Shown here piece by piece: positions 10,063 to 21,884 of a stretch of DNA of 64,000 nt. A program made the position numbers and the translations under genes. Source of the DNA: Sepioteuthis lessoniana. Lineage: Eukaryota; Mollusca; Cephalopoda; Myopsida; Loliginidae. Below the pieces are notes generated by a model. The model had not been told where the DNA came from and did not search any database. It was given only the letters and a program-made list of their open reading frames with translations. The stretch spans positions 155,880,450 through 155,944,449 of the forward strand of contig OY757904.1 of the NCBI GenBank assembly GCA_963585895.1, in the 5' to 3' direction. Position 1 is the stretch's first letter, and the number at the start of each line of letters is the position of its first letter.

Positions 10063-10152
10063 TATAAGTATGTTGACATCGCTTTCAGTGAATGAGATAT
10101 TGCTACCGAGGTATATGAACTAATCAACTAATTTCAGAGGCTTGCCCTTTGG
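10063..10152 (-). pseudogene. short APE-type LINE fragment
   Basis: The stretch tgaatgagatattgctaccg to tttcagaggcttgcc matches 53.92-53.98 kb of the large LINE and the fragment at 1.8 kb. About 90 bp remain. Confidence 0.5.
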
Positions 10153-10154
10153 TT

Positions 10155-10383
10155 TAGTTTCGTTTCATTGTTTTATGGCATATCAACCTCCTTGAAGTAT
10201 TTGATGTCAAGTTTATCTTTGTAGGACTGTAGTGCTTCTATTTAACTCATTATTGGAAGGATAAGAAGTTTTATACCTTTCCTAAGGGTATTAGTCCGAA
10301 AGGGGATGCAGTTGCGCAACTCGAGATCAAACTCGCTTACAACAATTTCACAGTCTAGCACGTTTGCCACTACGCCACGGGGA
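10155..10383 (-). mobile_element. SINE family 2 copy
   Basis: On the minus strand it runs from GTCCCCGTGGCGTAG (tRNA-like head) through agtccgaaagg and cctttcctaagggtatt in inverse to the ATGGCATATCAACC tail. Near full length (about 230 bp), moderately diverged. It lies between two LINE fragments in opposite orientations. Confidence 0.8.
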
Positions 10384-10469
10384 CGCATCGGCTTGCTCTT
10401 TAATGAGGAGATAACACCTTCTGGATTAAAATAAATGAACTGTGTTTTCTCGGACTTCACAAAGAATGT

Positions 10470-10945
10470 TAACATAAACATAGGTAAAGCTTGGACTGCT
10501 ATAGGTAGGTTATCGACTATTTGGAAATCTGATCTCCCTGATGAAATAAAACTGGTATTCTTACAAGCTGTAACTGTGTCATTACTAATGCATGGTGGCA
10601 CCACTTAAACTCTTACAAAACGCTTGGAAAAAAAGCTAGATGGAAACTACTTAAGTATGCTGCGTACTGTTTTGAACAAATCCTGAAAGCAAGAATCTAC
10701 AAAATAGCAGTTGTACGGCCACTTACCTCCCATCTCCTTAACCATCGAAGTAAGATGAGCAAGATATGCAGTGCACTGCTGGCGAAGTAAAGATGAACAC
10801 ATATGTGATGTTCTTCAATGTACTCCTGCACATGGTAATACTAGTATTGGCAAACCAGTAAAAACTTACGTTCATAAGCTCTGTGTGGACAATGGGTGCC
10901 ATCTAGAGGCCTTACTAAGTAATATTGTTGGGTATCACCCACCTT
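10470..10945 (+). pseudogene. APE-type LINE fragment, RT C-terminal and 3' region
   Basis: Plus-strand translation gives KAWTAIGRLSTIWKSDL, then EKKLDGNYLSMLRTVLNKS, QLYGHLPPISLTIEVR and HCWRSKDEHICDVL, the conserved tail of the same LINE that is better preserved at 53.4-54.3 kb. At least three in-frame stops interrupt it. The RT active site is not included. Confidence 0.8.
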
Positions 10946-12285
10946 TTCAGCTTAATGAGCTGTTCCATCTGCCATATATGGAAGTAGTGGAGATCAGTCT
11001 GGGATTAAGCCTACAAGTTAGACCAGAAGAGCCGTTCCTATTGTTGAAGTATATCATTACTCTATCACTAATCCTATGTTCTTATTACTAACAGTCTCTC
11101 TCTTGTAAATACTCTTTCCTGTAAATATAACTATTTACCTCACATATCGTGGTTTGTCTTATTATTACTACTACTTGTGTGCACAAACCAGAACACAACA
11201 AATATCATTCACATGATTCATATAACAATCTTATTTTGTCAGTAATGCTTAAATCTTTTATTTTAATTCTTCATTTTCAATGTATTTATAATAATAAATC
11301 TATTTAGAATATATTTATATTGTGAAGCTTTTAATAATGTATTTATATTACACATGAAACAGCTTTCTCTGCTTAGTAATGTTTGTCGTTATTTCAGATC
11401 ACTGAAAATCTCTTTCTGATTTTCGTATAAAAGTATTATACACAAGCAAACACTATTCTGTTATTAACAATCTCATTAAATTGCTGACCTTTGACACTTG
11501 TAATATAATTACTTTTCTTCATCCTCCTCTTGCGGAAGTGTAGAGCTTTGACTGACAGATAAGAGGTTAAAGGTACTCTTGATTGAAACAGGGCAGAGAA
11601 AGTTTGTGTTTTGAGTTGTTGGAGCTACATTTCTGGATTATTAGAAAGTGTGTTTTAGGGTTTATCATTATAAGAAGTCCATTTTTCGGTGCTTCGATAT
11701 TTTCCTTTACAAGATGCCGGGAATTCGTTTTCCCAGGGAAAGACGGTGTAGAAACTCAGGAAGATGGCCGCTCTTAATTATAAACACCTAAGTAGACGTA
11801 GAAAGCAGACTTTATGTCTCGAGAATCAAATGACAACTGCATCTTTTCAAATTTTCAAGAGAATGTACGGAATAAAGGAAGTTTTCTATGTAAGATCGTT
11901 GAAATGACACATCGTAGCGAGATTTCAGTAGCGCTAGAGAGTTAGAATAATCTAAACGATGAATAAAACAATTTCCACTCCAAATCAAAAGTTTAATAAT
12001 GCTAGTGCGGCGTCATGGTTGTGCTCAAACGATCGTTATAATTTATCAAGAAAAGGAATTGTTAGATGTTGATTATAACATACTTCCCTTAATTTATTTG
12101 TTTATATGGAATTAATTTTGAATAAATAATTATAAATAATCAATTAGAGATTAATTATGAATTCTCTGAATAGTACATTACTCGGCATAAAGCTAGTATT
12201 TTTTTTCAAATCACAAAAGAAACCTTTCATATGATCATTGCACTTTATTTCTTTACCAAGCTCACCTGTGCAAAAGGCAATTAAC
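10946..12285. other. gene-free AT-rich stretch
   Basis: No repeat family, coding signal or RNA gene recognised. Confidence 0.4.
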
Positions 12286-12289
12286 ATGA

Positions 12290-12805
12290 CGAGGAAGAGG
12301 CCGCTACTAATATGGTGAAGAGGGGGGTTGCTACAAGTATGGTGTGGAGGAGGCCACTACAAATATGGTAAGGACGGGGCTACTACAAGTATGGTGAGGA
12401 GGGGGTTGCTAAAAGTATGGTTAGGAGGGGGCCGCTAAAATTATGGTAAGGAGGGGGCTGCTAATGTATGGTAAGGAGGGGGCTGCTAAAGTATGACAAG
12501 GAGGGGGCCACAACAAGTATGGTGAGGAGGGGGCTGCTACAAGTATACTAAGGAGAGGCCGCTACAAGTATGGGGAAAAGGGGGTTCCTACAAGTATGGT
12601 GTGGAGGAGGCCGCTACAAATATGGTGAGGAGGGAGCCACAACAAGTATGGTGAGGAGGGGGCTGCTACAAGTATGTTGAGTAGGGGGCCACGACAGGTA
12701 TGGGGGGAGGGGCTGCCACAAGTATGGTGAGGAGGGGCCACTACAAGAATGGTGAGGGGGCGCTACAATTATGGAGAGGAGGGGGCCACTACAAGTATGA
12801 TGAGG
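12290..12805 (+). repeat. G-rich minisatellite, ~26-bp unit
   Basis: About 20 imperfect copies of a unit like GTATGGTGAGGAGGGGGC followed by cgctacaa. Units vary in the length of the G run. The glycine-rich open frame over its end is an artefact. The right edge abuts a diverged SINE. Confidence 0.9.
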
Positions 12806-12807
12806 AC

Positions 12808-13058
12808 TGGGCTGGTATATATCGTTGCCTCATGATCAGATCCTGGATGAGGCTGTTTGGGTTTTACTTCGTAAATGCTCTTGGGAAAGGCGTAAATCCA
12901 TCAATTTATCTTCTTGCTATGAGTAAATAGTCGGGTAGACTGAGTTCCTTAGCCTTGCAACGGCAACCAGTCTAGAAGAAATAAAACTCTGAGTCCATAT
13001 CAGTTTTACTATGCGTAAAGATTGACCGTATATTTCATATTGTCAACGATGGAGGTGT
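12808..13058 (+). mobile_element. SINE family 1, head lost
   Basis: Body and tail motifs are present (tgctcttgggaaaggcgtaa, gagtaaatagtcgggtagac, gcaaccagtctagaag). The promoter region has been replaced by minisatellite sequence. Confidence 0.7.
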
Positions 13059-13395
13059 AATGTAAATGCATGCAAGTGAAAATGGAATTCATTTGTAATA
13101 GTTTGCGAGATTAGCTTGCTGATAAGAGTATTGCAGTAGAAATGACTTCCAAGACAACCTTGTTAACTATTGTTCTACAATTAGGTGTCTCTATTATTAT
13201 TTATTAAGCGTGCGGGATCGAGATCACTGTTTAGTCGTAATGATCTACAAGAAAAACAAACTATTATCCAAAAACCAAGCAAACAAATAGCTTTTAGAAT
13301 CAACAATTGAATGATTTGAAGCGAATTTATGAATCATATGCCATCAGGAGCAATTCCATATATTTCTTCTTCGTTGCATCTATCAAAGCATTGAT

Positions 13396-13500
13396 TTGTT
13401 TGGGTTTTCTCGTTTAATAGCTGATCAAACTTCGTGGGTTAATTCCAAAAAAGAACAGTTGTGATACTATTTAACCCATAGCTAAGGTTTAAGAGGAGCT
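13396..13500 (-). mobile_element. SINE family 2 fragment
   Basis: Inverse of the family 2 tail (cttcgtgggttaattcc, actatttaacccatagct). The tRNA-like head is absent. Confidence 0.55.
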
Positions 13501-13524
13501 CTACATCTAAAAGATAAGTATATA

Positions 13525-14424
13525 CGCGGTGCCTTCAATAAGTTTCCAGACATTTTGTTTAGGCATTTAATATTGCCGTAGACTCTTGAAAATTCAGTAT
13601 GTTATTGCAATACATCTTATGAGATGACTGACCAATTTTTATGATTTCAGGTTCAAATCAACAGCTACATCCAGAATTGGAATGCACCTTACTAAAGCCT
13701 GATTGTCACAGCTGGTGAATTTCAAAAATGTAATCTGACACTTTAGAAGAACGATATGCAAAAAAATTGTGTTTTAAACTTGCAAAAAATCCCACATAAA
13801 CGTATGGAATGCCTCAGACTGCTTTTGGAGCATCTTGCAAGAATCGAGCATGAGTTTTTGAGTGGCATAAGAGATTCAAGGAAGGCAGGGAGTCTGTGAG
13901 GGATGATGAGAGGTGTGAGATGAGTAAGGAAGTCAGAACACCAGAGTTGATTGGCCAAATGGTTAGGGTTAGGGTTACTATGTCGAGGTTTTAAGGGAGT
14001 TCATGAAGAGACTCCGTCGGAAGAGGCCAGCACTCTTCAAATCGGCTCTGTGGCATTTACACTAGGATAATACACTAGTCCACAACTCCATCCTTGTCAC
14101 AGACTATTTGACCAAGATGGGCATCAAGACAGTTCCAAACCCTCCCTTTAGTGAGGAGCTTGCTCCCTGTGACTTTTGGTTATTCCCTAAGCTCAAAGGC
14201 TGTCGTTATGAGACAATTGAGGAGATGAAAGAGGCTGTGACAAAGGTAATTTACACGCACACACAAGAGGACGTCCATGGGGCCTTCCAGAAGTTGTTGG
14301 AACGGTACAATAAGTGCATTGCAGCCGGAGGAGATTACCTCGAAGACGACTAGAGTTTCATGTGTGTACTATCAATAAAAGTGCCCATGCGAAAAAAGTC
14401 TGGAAACGTATTTAATGATCCTCT
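13525..14424 (+). mobile_element. internally deleted mariner (DD34D family), copy 1
   Basis: A 900-bp element flanked by TA, with ends related to ...TCAATAAGTTTCCAGAC and its inverse. The 5' half encodes a decayed HTH region. The frame then jumps across a GGTTAGGGTTAGGGTT junction directly into the YYVEVLREF part of the transposase, skipping the segment with the first catalytic Asp. The last 81 codons (14108-14353) are open: LAPCDFWLFPKL carries the third Asp and GDYLEDD is the C-terminus. It cannot make an active transposase. Confidence 0.9.
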
Positions 14425-14426
14425 TA

Positions 14427-15288
14427 AATGATGTGATAAAACGTCTATCAATAGATTCAATAAACGTTATTTCTTTAACTTGAGTGATAAGTTTGTTAAA
14501 AAAACAAGTTTCAAAATTAAATCTGTAATATTCTCCAATATCTAAATTACAAAGAAATGTTCATGCATTCAATGTAACATTTTGCATTGTCTAAATTTGG
14601 TATATATATTCTGTGTGTGTAAAAAATCTTCATATGTGGATGTTACCATGTGGGAGAAAATGTATTTTTATGCTCTAATATGTAAGCGGGTGCAGTTAAA
14701 AATGTCAGCGGGCGAACATTGCGCCGTTCGTATGAAAATATCTAAATAAATGTACTGTTTTCGTTCAATATAAAATAATTGTGATGTTGAGATTAAATGC
14801 AAGGAATAGAATTTTTGATTTTCATTTAACTGGAATAAAGTCGAAAGTTTTGTGTTGATTTCTGGAATGAATTTCTAAATCTATTGAGCATTTGTCTATT
14901 CAATCGCTTATTTATGAAATTGAAGTTGGATCGAAATAAAATGAAAATGAGGATGATTTATCAATAATTCTAATTGCCTAAAAATGCATTTTTTACAATC
15001 TTGACAGAGAAAGATTTATTAAATCATTTGGGGATTTGACTCTTCAAATTTTTGGCTGTAATTCAAATATCGTCGTCTGCAAAATCTCAAAGAAATGTTA
15101 AAAAGAGAACGCAAACGCCGATTGGTCAATGACCGCTTCTCGAACCGATTTTCGAACACAAATTAATCCTTTTTTTAGTAAGGAAACAATTTGATTTTTC
15201 ATATACATTTTACAAGGACATAACTCTGAAAGTGTATGTAATAGCGCGGGCCTAATAGTTTGAACTCACTAACTCTGATATTGCAGAT
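14427..15288. other. gene-free AT-rich stretch
   Basis: No coding signal or repeat family recognised. Confidence 0.4.
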
Positions 15289-15291
15289 ATT

Positions 15292-15533
15292 AGGAGTGGT
15301 GTAATGGTTATCGTCGTAGGAAATGGACACGGCGACACAAGTTCAATTCATTGACGAGACTGATTGCATTTCACATAGCACTAATACCCTTGGGAAAGGT
15401 ATGAATCCAGTTATTCTCCCTCCAGCTATGGGTAAAATAGTAGAGCAGACTAGGTTCTTGAGCCTTGGTGAGGCAACTAGTCTAGGATAAGGAAAACTGA
15501 ATTTAAACCTGTTAAACTCCGCTTAAACACCGC
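15292..15533 (+). mobile_element. SINE family 1, 3'-shortened
   Basis: Good match to the family from the promoter (ggtgtaatggttatcgtcg, acacaagttcaa) to aactccgctt, then the tail stops. Few substitutions compared with the copy at 2.0 kb. Confidence 0.85.
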
Positions 15534-15636
15534 TTCAAAACAGTGGAAATTATTACCAGCATAAAACAGTTTGTACTGGTTTACAAGGTACCAAAAACAA
15601 CGATCTCTGACAGATAATTGAAAGCAGGCGATAACA

Positions 15637-15917
15637 GCATAATGGCTATCGTCCAATAAATGGACACTGTGATTGAAGTTCAAATCCTGGACGAGGTAAT
15701 TGGCATTTCATTTTGCTGTAATGCCTTGAAGAAAGGTATGAATCCATATGTTCTCCTCTAGCTGTGGGTAAATAGAAGTGCAAACTTGATTCATTAGCCT
15801 AGTTAAGGCAACCAGTCTAGGAGAAGGAAAATTGAATTTTAATTACCTTTACCCCGCTTAAAATTTAAACTTAGGATTCACCCTACGTGTGGTAGAGGGG
15901 CTGAGTAAATACAGACA
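15637..15917 (+). mobile_element. SINE family 1, diverged copy
   Basis: From cataatggctatcgtccaat and gaagttcaaatcctggacga to ggctgagtaaatac. Same orientation as the copy 100 bp upstream but more diverged, so it is an independent, older insertion. Confidence 0.8.
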
Positions 15918-15948
15918 TGATCTATTATCGTAAATGAATTGCTTTTGA

Positions 15949-16075
15949 AAGGGTTGAATGGATTCATGCCTTTTCTAAGGGTGTTAGAAGTGACTGTAAT
16001 CTGTCCTCGATAAGGTTTGAATATAGTTTACTAGTTCTGTTGTCTGTACTATTGGCCGTTAAACCACGAACACCT
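15949..16075 (-). mobile_element. SINE family 1 head fragment, inverted
   Basis: Inverse of the head (ccttttctaagggtgttag, tctgtcctcgataaggtttg). Only the 5' half of the SINE is present. Confidence 0.55.
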
Positions 16076-16462
16076 CCGAAAGTTTGAGAGGTTTTGAAAT
16101 TGAGTCGAATATTTTCTAATGGCTGACGAGAAAATATTTAACTCAACTTGGTTTCCCACACTTTAACAAAAATAACCGATTTATCAAATACTGTTACAAA
16201 AGCTCAGTTGTAAATTGTAAACGTAGTGACACCAGACTGTTTCTTCCTACCAAATCCATGCCCGCTATTTGCTTAGGCTGCAGAAGATCCAACCATCTGG
16301 CTCTGTTTATATGTATTTATATGCACGTGCATTTTTCTCCCACGCTTCGCGGCAACTGAAGGCCCTCCTCAAACCCATCTCAACCCAGATATTTCTAAAG
16401 AAACAAAACACTTCAATAGACAACAAAACCAAACAAAATAGAATGTAAAAACAAAGAACACT

Positions 16463-16660
16463 CATAAATTTTGCTTTATTTGTTTAATGACATGTAAACC
16501 TTCGTGGGTTATTTAACGCCAAATCTATCATTGCGGAAGGACAGTGGTGATGCTGCTTAAACCATAGCTGCGCCCTTACCTTTTCCTAAGAACATTAGTC
16601 CAAAAGTGAACGTAACAGCACACCTGGAGTTCTAAGTCGCTTACTTGTAGACAAGCAGTA
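16463..16660 (-). mobile_element. SINE family 2, diverged
   Basis: Inverse tail ttgtttaatgacatgtaaac, middle ggacagtggtgatgctgctt, head acctggagttctaagtcgct. The terminal tRNA-like bases are lost. Confidence 0.7.
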
Positions 16661-16932
16661 GACTCCCCCATATGCACATCAAGGAAATTGTGAAACTATA
16701 TGATGCTAGAAACAACTCTTATTTGAGGGAGGGCGGAGGAGGTAGGCTTAAGGTTTTATTAATGTTTTATTTTTTTAAATCTTTTTTCATTAATTTCTTA
16801 TCTGTTCATTTTTTTGAAACAGTTACAAATAGAAAAATGCAAAAGCCGTTGTCTGTAAAGAACAACGGCTGTTCAGTTTTGTCACTCATTATTTGATTAT
16901 GCGTTTAATTATTTTTTCTGGTGTCTTTTTTA

Positions 16933-17287
16933 AATTTCTTTAATTTAATGGCATATCAATCTTCATGGGTTATTTAATACTTGTAAAATGGCATCAGAAA
17001 TAATCTCATTATTGTCAAATATAAGCTTGCCATAGAGATACAGGCATCACGTTTAGTTTTAGTTTCTTTGTTTTAATGGCATATCAATCTTCGTGGGTTA
17101 TTTAATTCCATAACAACCCTTGAAAAGAACAGAAACCGTAATGTTTAACCAGTAATGGGGGAAATAAAGGAGTTTTTATCTTTCTCAAGGGTATTAGACC
17201 GAAAGTGAACGTAATGCCTTGACTGGGGTTCGAACTTGCTTACTACGATATTGTAATTCATTACCTTAGCAACTATACCATGGGGAC
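16933..17287 (-). mobile_element. two SINE family 2 copies in tandem, same orientation
   Basis: A short tail fragment (atggcatatcaatcttcatg, 16933-17010) precedes a nearly full copy (17056-17287). The full copy runs in inverse from ccatggggac at its tRNA-like head to ATGGCATATCAATC at the tail. Confidence 0.8.
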
Positions 17288-17394
17288 TTTATTTTTACGG
17301 TAGTGGTGGGAGGGTTTGACAAATTTCATTTCGAAATCCTTTTGCGGCCAGGAAACTATAATTTATTTGTAATTCACTTCCACCTTGTCAGTGG

Positions 17395-17655
17395 GGTTAA
17401 GAATACGCAGACTATAGCCCCCACCCTTGCAGAGGTGTATCCCCATCACCCCAAAAAGGAGGTGTCTTGAGCATGACACTAAACTGCATCTAACGGTGAG
17501 GCTCCACTTCTGGGGAGCTGCGAAGTTTTCAGCACTCCTTTATTAACTTTATTCTAAGGTCCACTCTAACCCAGAATAATGATATCTATTAAGGCCCCAT
17601 CTATGACTCAAATAGATCTGTTAGAGCCCCATCTATACATCCAAAAGATCTACGA
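17395..17655 (+). repeat. dispersed repeat family B copy
   Basis: Matches the 34.63 kb copy in order: gaatacgcagactat, gaggtgtatcccc, gacactaaactgcatct, ggtgaggctccactt, then the 'ccccatctatgactcaaatag' end. The last segment is duplicated once. Confidence 0.65.
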
Positions 17656-17800
17656 AAAATATTTTTATTCGATAGGAATACTTGATTTATAACTGTAAGC
17701 TATTCATATTTAGAATATTCAATTGAAATTATAATTGTTCACAAAAGAATATTCGTTACGTGCAAACATATAACGGCAAACAAATGATTTATTAACCAGG
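17656..17800 (+). repeat. family C ~75-bp units, two copies
   Basis: Contains tattcgataggaatacttga, ggcaaacaaatgattta and a repeat of gaatatt-type spacing, like 30.83-31.18 kb. Directly downstream of a family B repeat, as also seen at 34.9 kb. Confidence 0.5.
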
Positions 17801-17817
17801 AATAATTTCTTGGAACT

Positions 17818-18035
17818 AACGGTCTAGTGGATTGGGTGTTCACCTAATTGCCAGGGACACCAGTGTTCAATCCCAGGTCGAGTCTGACTAAAAATAATGG
17901 TGCTTACTTGCTTAACACTCGGCATTATAAGGTACGTATTAAATGTAAGGAATCCAAGGAAACGAGTAGTACCCTTCCCTACACCTCAGTGTAGTAGCTA
18001 TTGATAAGGGAGACTTCGGTCGCCATCTTTTACTT
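17818..18035 (+). mobile_element. SINE family 3 copy
   Basis: Head GGTCTAGTGGATTGGGTGTT and box B-like GTGTTCAATCCCAGGTCGAG show the tRNA origin. Body: tgcttacttgcttaacactc and ggcattataaggtacgtat. Tail: acacctcagtgtagtagcta and cggtcgccatctttt. A third, distinct SINE family in the window. Confidence 0.8.
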
Positions 18036-19148
18036 ATATTTGTATTAGATAAGACTACTTGATACCATATAACTGTGTGCAAAATAAAACGACCCCACAA
18101 TATATAAATATGATTGTAAAGTGAACGCGATTCCCTAAACACTAAGTAAAAAATAACCCTAAAAAGGTTGAAATACCGGTAAAACCAATCGATTTAATTC
18201 ACTGCTCTTTATTTTACGTTCTAATTTTTTTATCTATATTTTTCAAAATGTTACATTGTAAACGAATGATAACGGATAACACAAATAAGTTATCAATAAA
18301 AAAAAAAAGAAAAAAAAAAAAAAAACAAGCATCCACGAGAAAGACGATTTGACAAAGTTCAACGTCTCGTCTGGTAGACTACTTGTAACAAGATATGCTT
18401 GATCTATCACTCTGGACTAAAAAGAATATTTAACAAGAACTAAACTGAGGTCACATGAATCGATCGATGTAATGGTGGCAGGAGCTGGCCAGATGATGTC
18501 AAACACGCAAAGCGGAAGTAGAAGTGGGATGTTCTCTTAACCTCAATAAAAGACGAGATTTCTCGATTTCTTTTTGGTTGCTAGGGTATATGGAGACATG
18601 TGCTTGGGTGTACGTAGAACAGATGAACTATTCCAAAATACGGAAAGAGCTAGTTCAACTTTGAACGAAGAAACTACCCTACACGTTCTATCTGTTAGTC
18701 ATTTTCACCTGCTTCTATGACCTCAGAAACTGAACAGAGAGCAAAAAGCAACTCATAAAACTCGTTAATAAAGGCTTAAAACGATTTGTGTTTTTCCTTC
18801 CCAATTCGACCATTAAAAATCACCAACATTGAGTTGGTACAAAAACTGTTAATCATAATGAAAGGATTGTATATTCTTTTAGATCCTATTTTCTTTTTCG
18901 ACGCGTCTACGGTGAATTAACTACGATATCATTGTTGAGTGTAATCATCATCTTCGAAAATTATCCTGTGGTTAGGGTAGTCTTGGGTTTCTCAGCTTCT
19001 ATGCTTCCAAATCCGTATAGGGAGACGGCAAACGAACAATTCTAAGTAAATCGAATAACCAACAAAATTGTATTTCATATATATTATTATTATTATTATG
19101 ATTGTACGATTTATATTCATAAATATGTGATAAGCTTGTTAAAACTGA
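18036..19148. other. gene-free stretch
   Basis: Holds an A-rich run at 18298-18326 and an (ATT)n at 19083-19098. No gene or repeat family recognised. Confidence 0.4.
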
Positions 19149-19168
19149 CTACCTTTCGACCTATGGGA

Positions 19169-19480
19169 GGTACCCGTGGTGTAGTCGTTATCGTCGTAGG
19201 AAATGGACCCGGCGACACGAGTTCAAATCCTGGACGAGACTGATTGCATTTCACATAGCACTAATACCCTTGGGAAAGCTATGAATCCAATTATTCTCCC
19301 TTACCTATGGGTAAATTATTCTCCCTTACCTATGGGTAAATAGTAGGACAGACTAGGTTCTTCAGCCTTGGTTAGGCAACTAGTCTAGGAGAAGGAAAAC
19401 TCTGAATTCAAACCTGTTAAACTCCGCTTAAAAATTGACCTTGTGTCATATCTTGCGCGAGCGGAGGGGTTGGTAAATAG
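19169..19480 (+). mobile_element. SINE family 1, young copy with 19-bp target-site duplication
   Basis: Complete copy from CCCGTGGTGTAG to gcggaggggttggtaaatag. A perfect direct repeat TACCTTTCGACCTATGGGA lies at 19150-19168 and 19481-19499. Inside, a 25-bp segment is tandemly duplicated (19291-19315 and 19316-19340), making this copy longer than its relatives. Intact promoter boxes and the perfect duplication indicate a recent insertion. Confidence 0.92.
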
Positions 19481-19499
19481 TACCTTTCGACCTATGGGA

Positions 19500-21695
19500 C
19501 CCCGAAATTCAAAATTTTTTAAAATTAATATAGAAATATATTGAATAATAATAATGATAATAATAAAACTAAAATTTGAATAAAGAGACTTGCTGCCACT
19601 TGTCCCCGAAACAAATATGGTGGACGTCAGCAAACTAGTCAGTCTTGGAAACCTATTGGTCAGGAAAGACATGTGGTTAGTGCTCACAACTACGTCCGCA
19701 ACTTTGATTTTGTCCATGCATTTGGAACCGACTGCATGACAAGGATTGCCGATAAATACTCTCGTCTTCCAAGCACTCACTCTCTTACAATTTAACTTTC
19801 AGCAGTCAACCCCGCGAAAATGTATATATTCTGCAACTTTTTTCTGTCTTGTTCTCCCTTTTCGGTTAGACTTTTTCCAGCCTCGAACATAACTACAGAA
19901 ATTTCGTCAAACTCGAAAGAAAAACAACCAACATGGGAGAAGACACATGCCTTCTCGGACACGTTGCTATATTTCTATAAATAGATACCTTATATGAAAT
20001 ACTTAGTCCACACACATTTTATAGTCGACATGACATTCTCAATATTTAGTCTTTTTCCTTAATATCCGTGTTAGTACACACATAAACATACACAGCGGAA
20101 TATTCAACAGACTCGTGTTAGTTACATACTCACACGTACACACACACATAGGAATATTCAACAGACTATATTAGAATATTTGTAATGTTTCCTTGTTCAT
20201 GTATTTCTGGGTATGTAAATTTAATTTTGTTTGTACTGCTTTGTTTTGAATGTTCTTTTCTCCGCGTCGTTTCACTTCATGTACTTCATTTGCCTTTTCA
20301 AATAATAAAACAACCTAAAATGGTAGGAGTACTTAACACTTAAAAACGGTGCCCCCCACTTGAGACCATGTGTTCCTTTCACCGGCTTCTCTACTTTAAA
20401 AAATATTTAAACACAAATTATCTACGAAGAGTACTGAAAAGTTCTCAGCCTCAAGGGAATCGTCTTGAGTCATGAAATCTAAATGATATTTCACTTATTT
20501 ATCTCGTATTTCAACTTCTCTTTTGATAAGCCTGGTACCCGGAGAGGGTGGGGTATCCCTTTTTTGCAATTATTTCCAGGTTACCCTTAAAACGGGAGTG
20601 GTAATACCTGTGGGTCCCATCTTCGGAGCAAATTATTCATATTCGATAGGACTGTGTGCCAAAAAATTCCTTAGAAACAAATACCTCAAAAATGGAAAAA
20701 TGAACGTATAATGAACTCGACTTCCCAACATCAAGGCTTAAAATAACCCAAGATGGTTTGATAAGTCGTTAAAATCAGTTGATCAACCGCATTTCAACTC
20801 AATTGGCATACCGTTTCTTAATTTTTATTAACTCTTCCAATAAATTCAATAAAGATTTTTTTTTAATTCTCTTCCTCTGCAGATATCTTTGGACTTTTCA
20901 GTGCGTACTTGTTTATTTTTCAAGAAATTCCTAATCTTAAACAGCGTTTGATTTTGATTAAATCTATTACGAAGGAGGAACTTTTCTCCAGATCTTTTAA
21001 TTCAAGTATTTGAATTCAACGACTAACCCCTCTCTCTCTCTCTCTCTCGTTTAGGCTGGACAGAGTGAGATAACATTGTCTCGTCAGACATTTTTGGAAA
21101 TTTTTTAAAACTGATCACCATGTCGTTGTTCTCATCCTAACTGTCACCGTCAGTTGCTTAATAATCTTCATTCGATTCAAGTTTAATTTCATATTTTGTC
21201 TTTATGATCATACATTTTTGTCATCGCCATCATTATCATTATCTTCGTCTTCTCGGTTTTTTATAATCAATCCTCTTGTGACAACGACATGATTAGAGTC
21301 AAAGCAACAAATCTAAATAAGGAAGGAAAATATCAACTGGCGTCTCTCACTTTTTTCTTTTATCTTTCCGTCTTGTTTTCTTTTAATCTTTCTTTCTCTA
21401 TTTTCTTTGTATTTTTTTTCTTCTTTCGTCTTATCTTTTGTTTTCTTTCATTCGTCTTTTGGTCTTCCTTTTTTTTCTTTCTTGGGTTCTGGGTATGAAG
21501 CCTAAACTTTGAGGAGAGTGAAGTCATCCATTTATTGTGATTAGTTCTAGATCAGCTGAATGGTAGTTACTGTTAGCGTTCCATCTGTGAGTCAAACCGA
21601 TCAGTTTCAGATAATGTTTCAAATGACTTTCAATTACAAATTCTCTTTCTACATTGATATTGCAACAAAGTACAAAATGTGTACCTGTTAAAAAT
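19500..21695. other. gene-free stretch with short simple repeats
   Basis: Contains an imperfect ~65-bp duplication around ggaatattcaacagacta (20097-20175), a (TC)n at 21028-21049 and T-rich sequence at 21350-21480. I see no coding sequence. Confidence 0.4.
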
Positions 21696-21701
21696 GTTTG
21701 G

Positions 21702-21880
21702 TTTGGTTTCTTTTTTATTGCATTTCAAATCTCGTGGGTTATTCAATGTCAAATCCATCGTTGTAGAAATTAGTGATACTGTTTCACCCTTAGCTTAAAG
21801 GATAAAGTATTTCATACCTTTCACAAGGGTATTTGTCCTTAAGTGAACGTAATGTTTCGAACGACTACGATGTCACAGCA
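21702..21880 (-). mobile_element. SINE family 2, diverged
   Basis: Inverse tail ttggtttggtttctttttt, then tctcgtgggttattcaatg and acctttcacaagggtatttg. The head is degraded near 21880. Confidence 0.7.
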
Positions 21881-21884
21881 GTGT

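Noticed and set aside
13965-13986. GGTTAGGGTTAGGG as an interstitial telomere
   Set aside because: It is only about 2.5 units and recurs at the same place in four mariner copies, so it belongs to the element.
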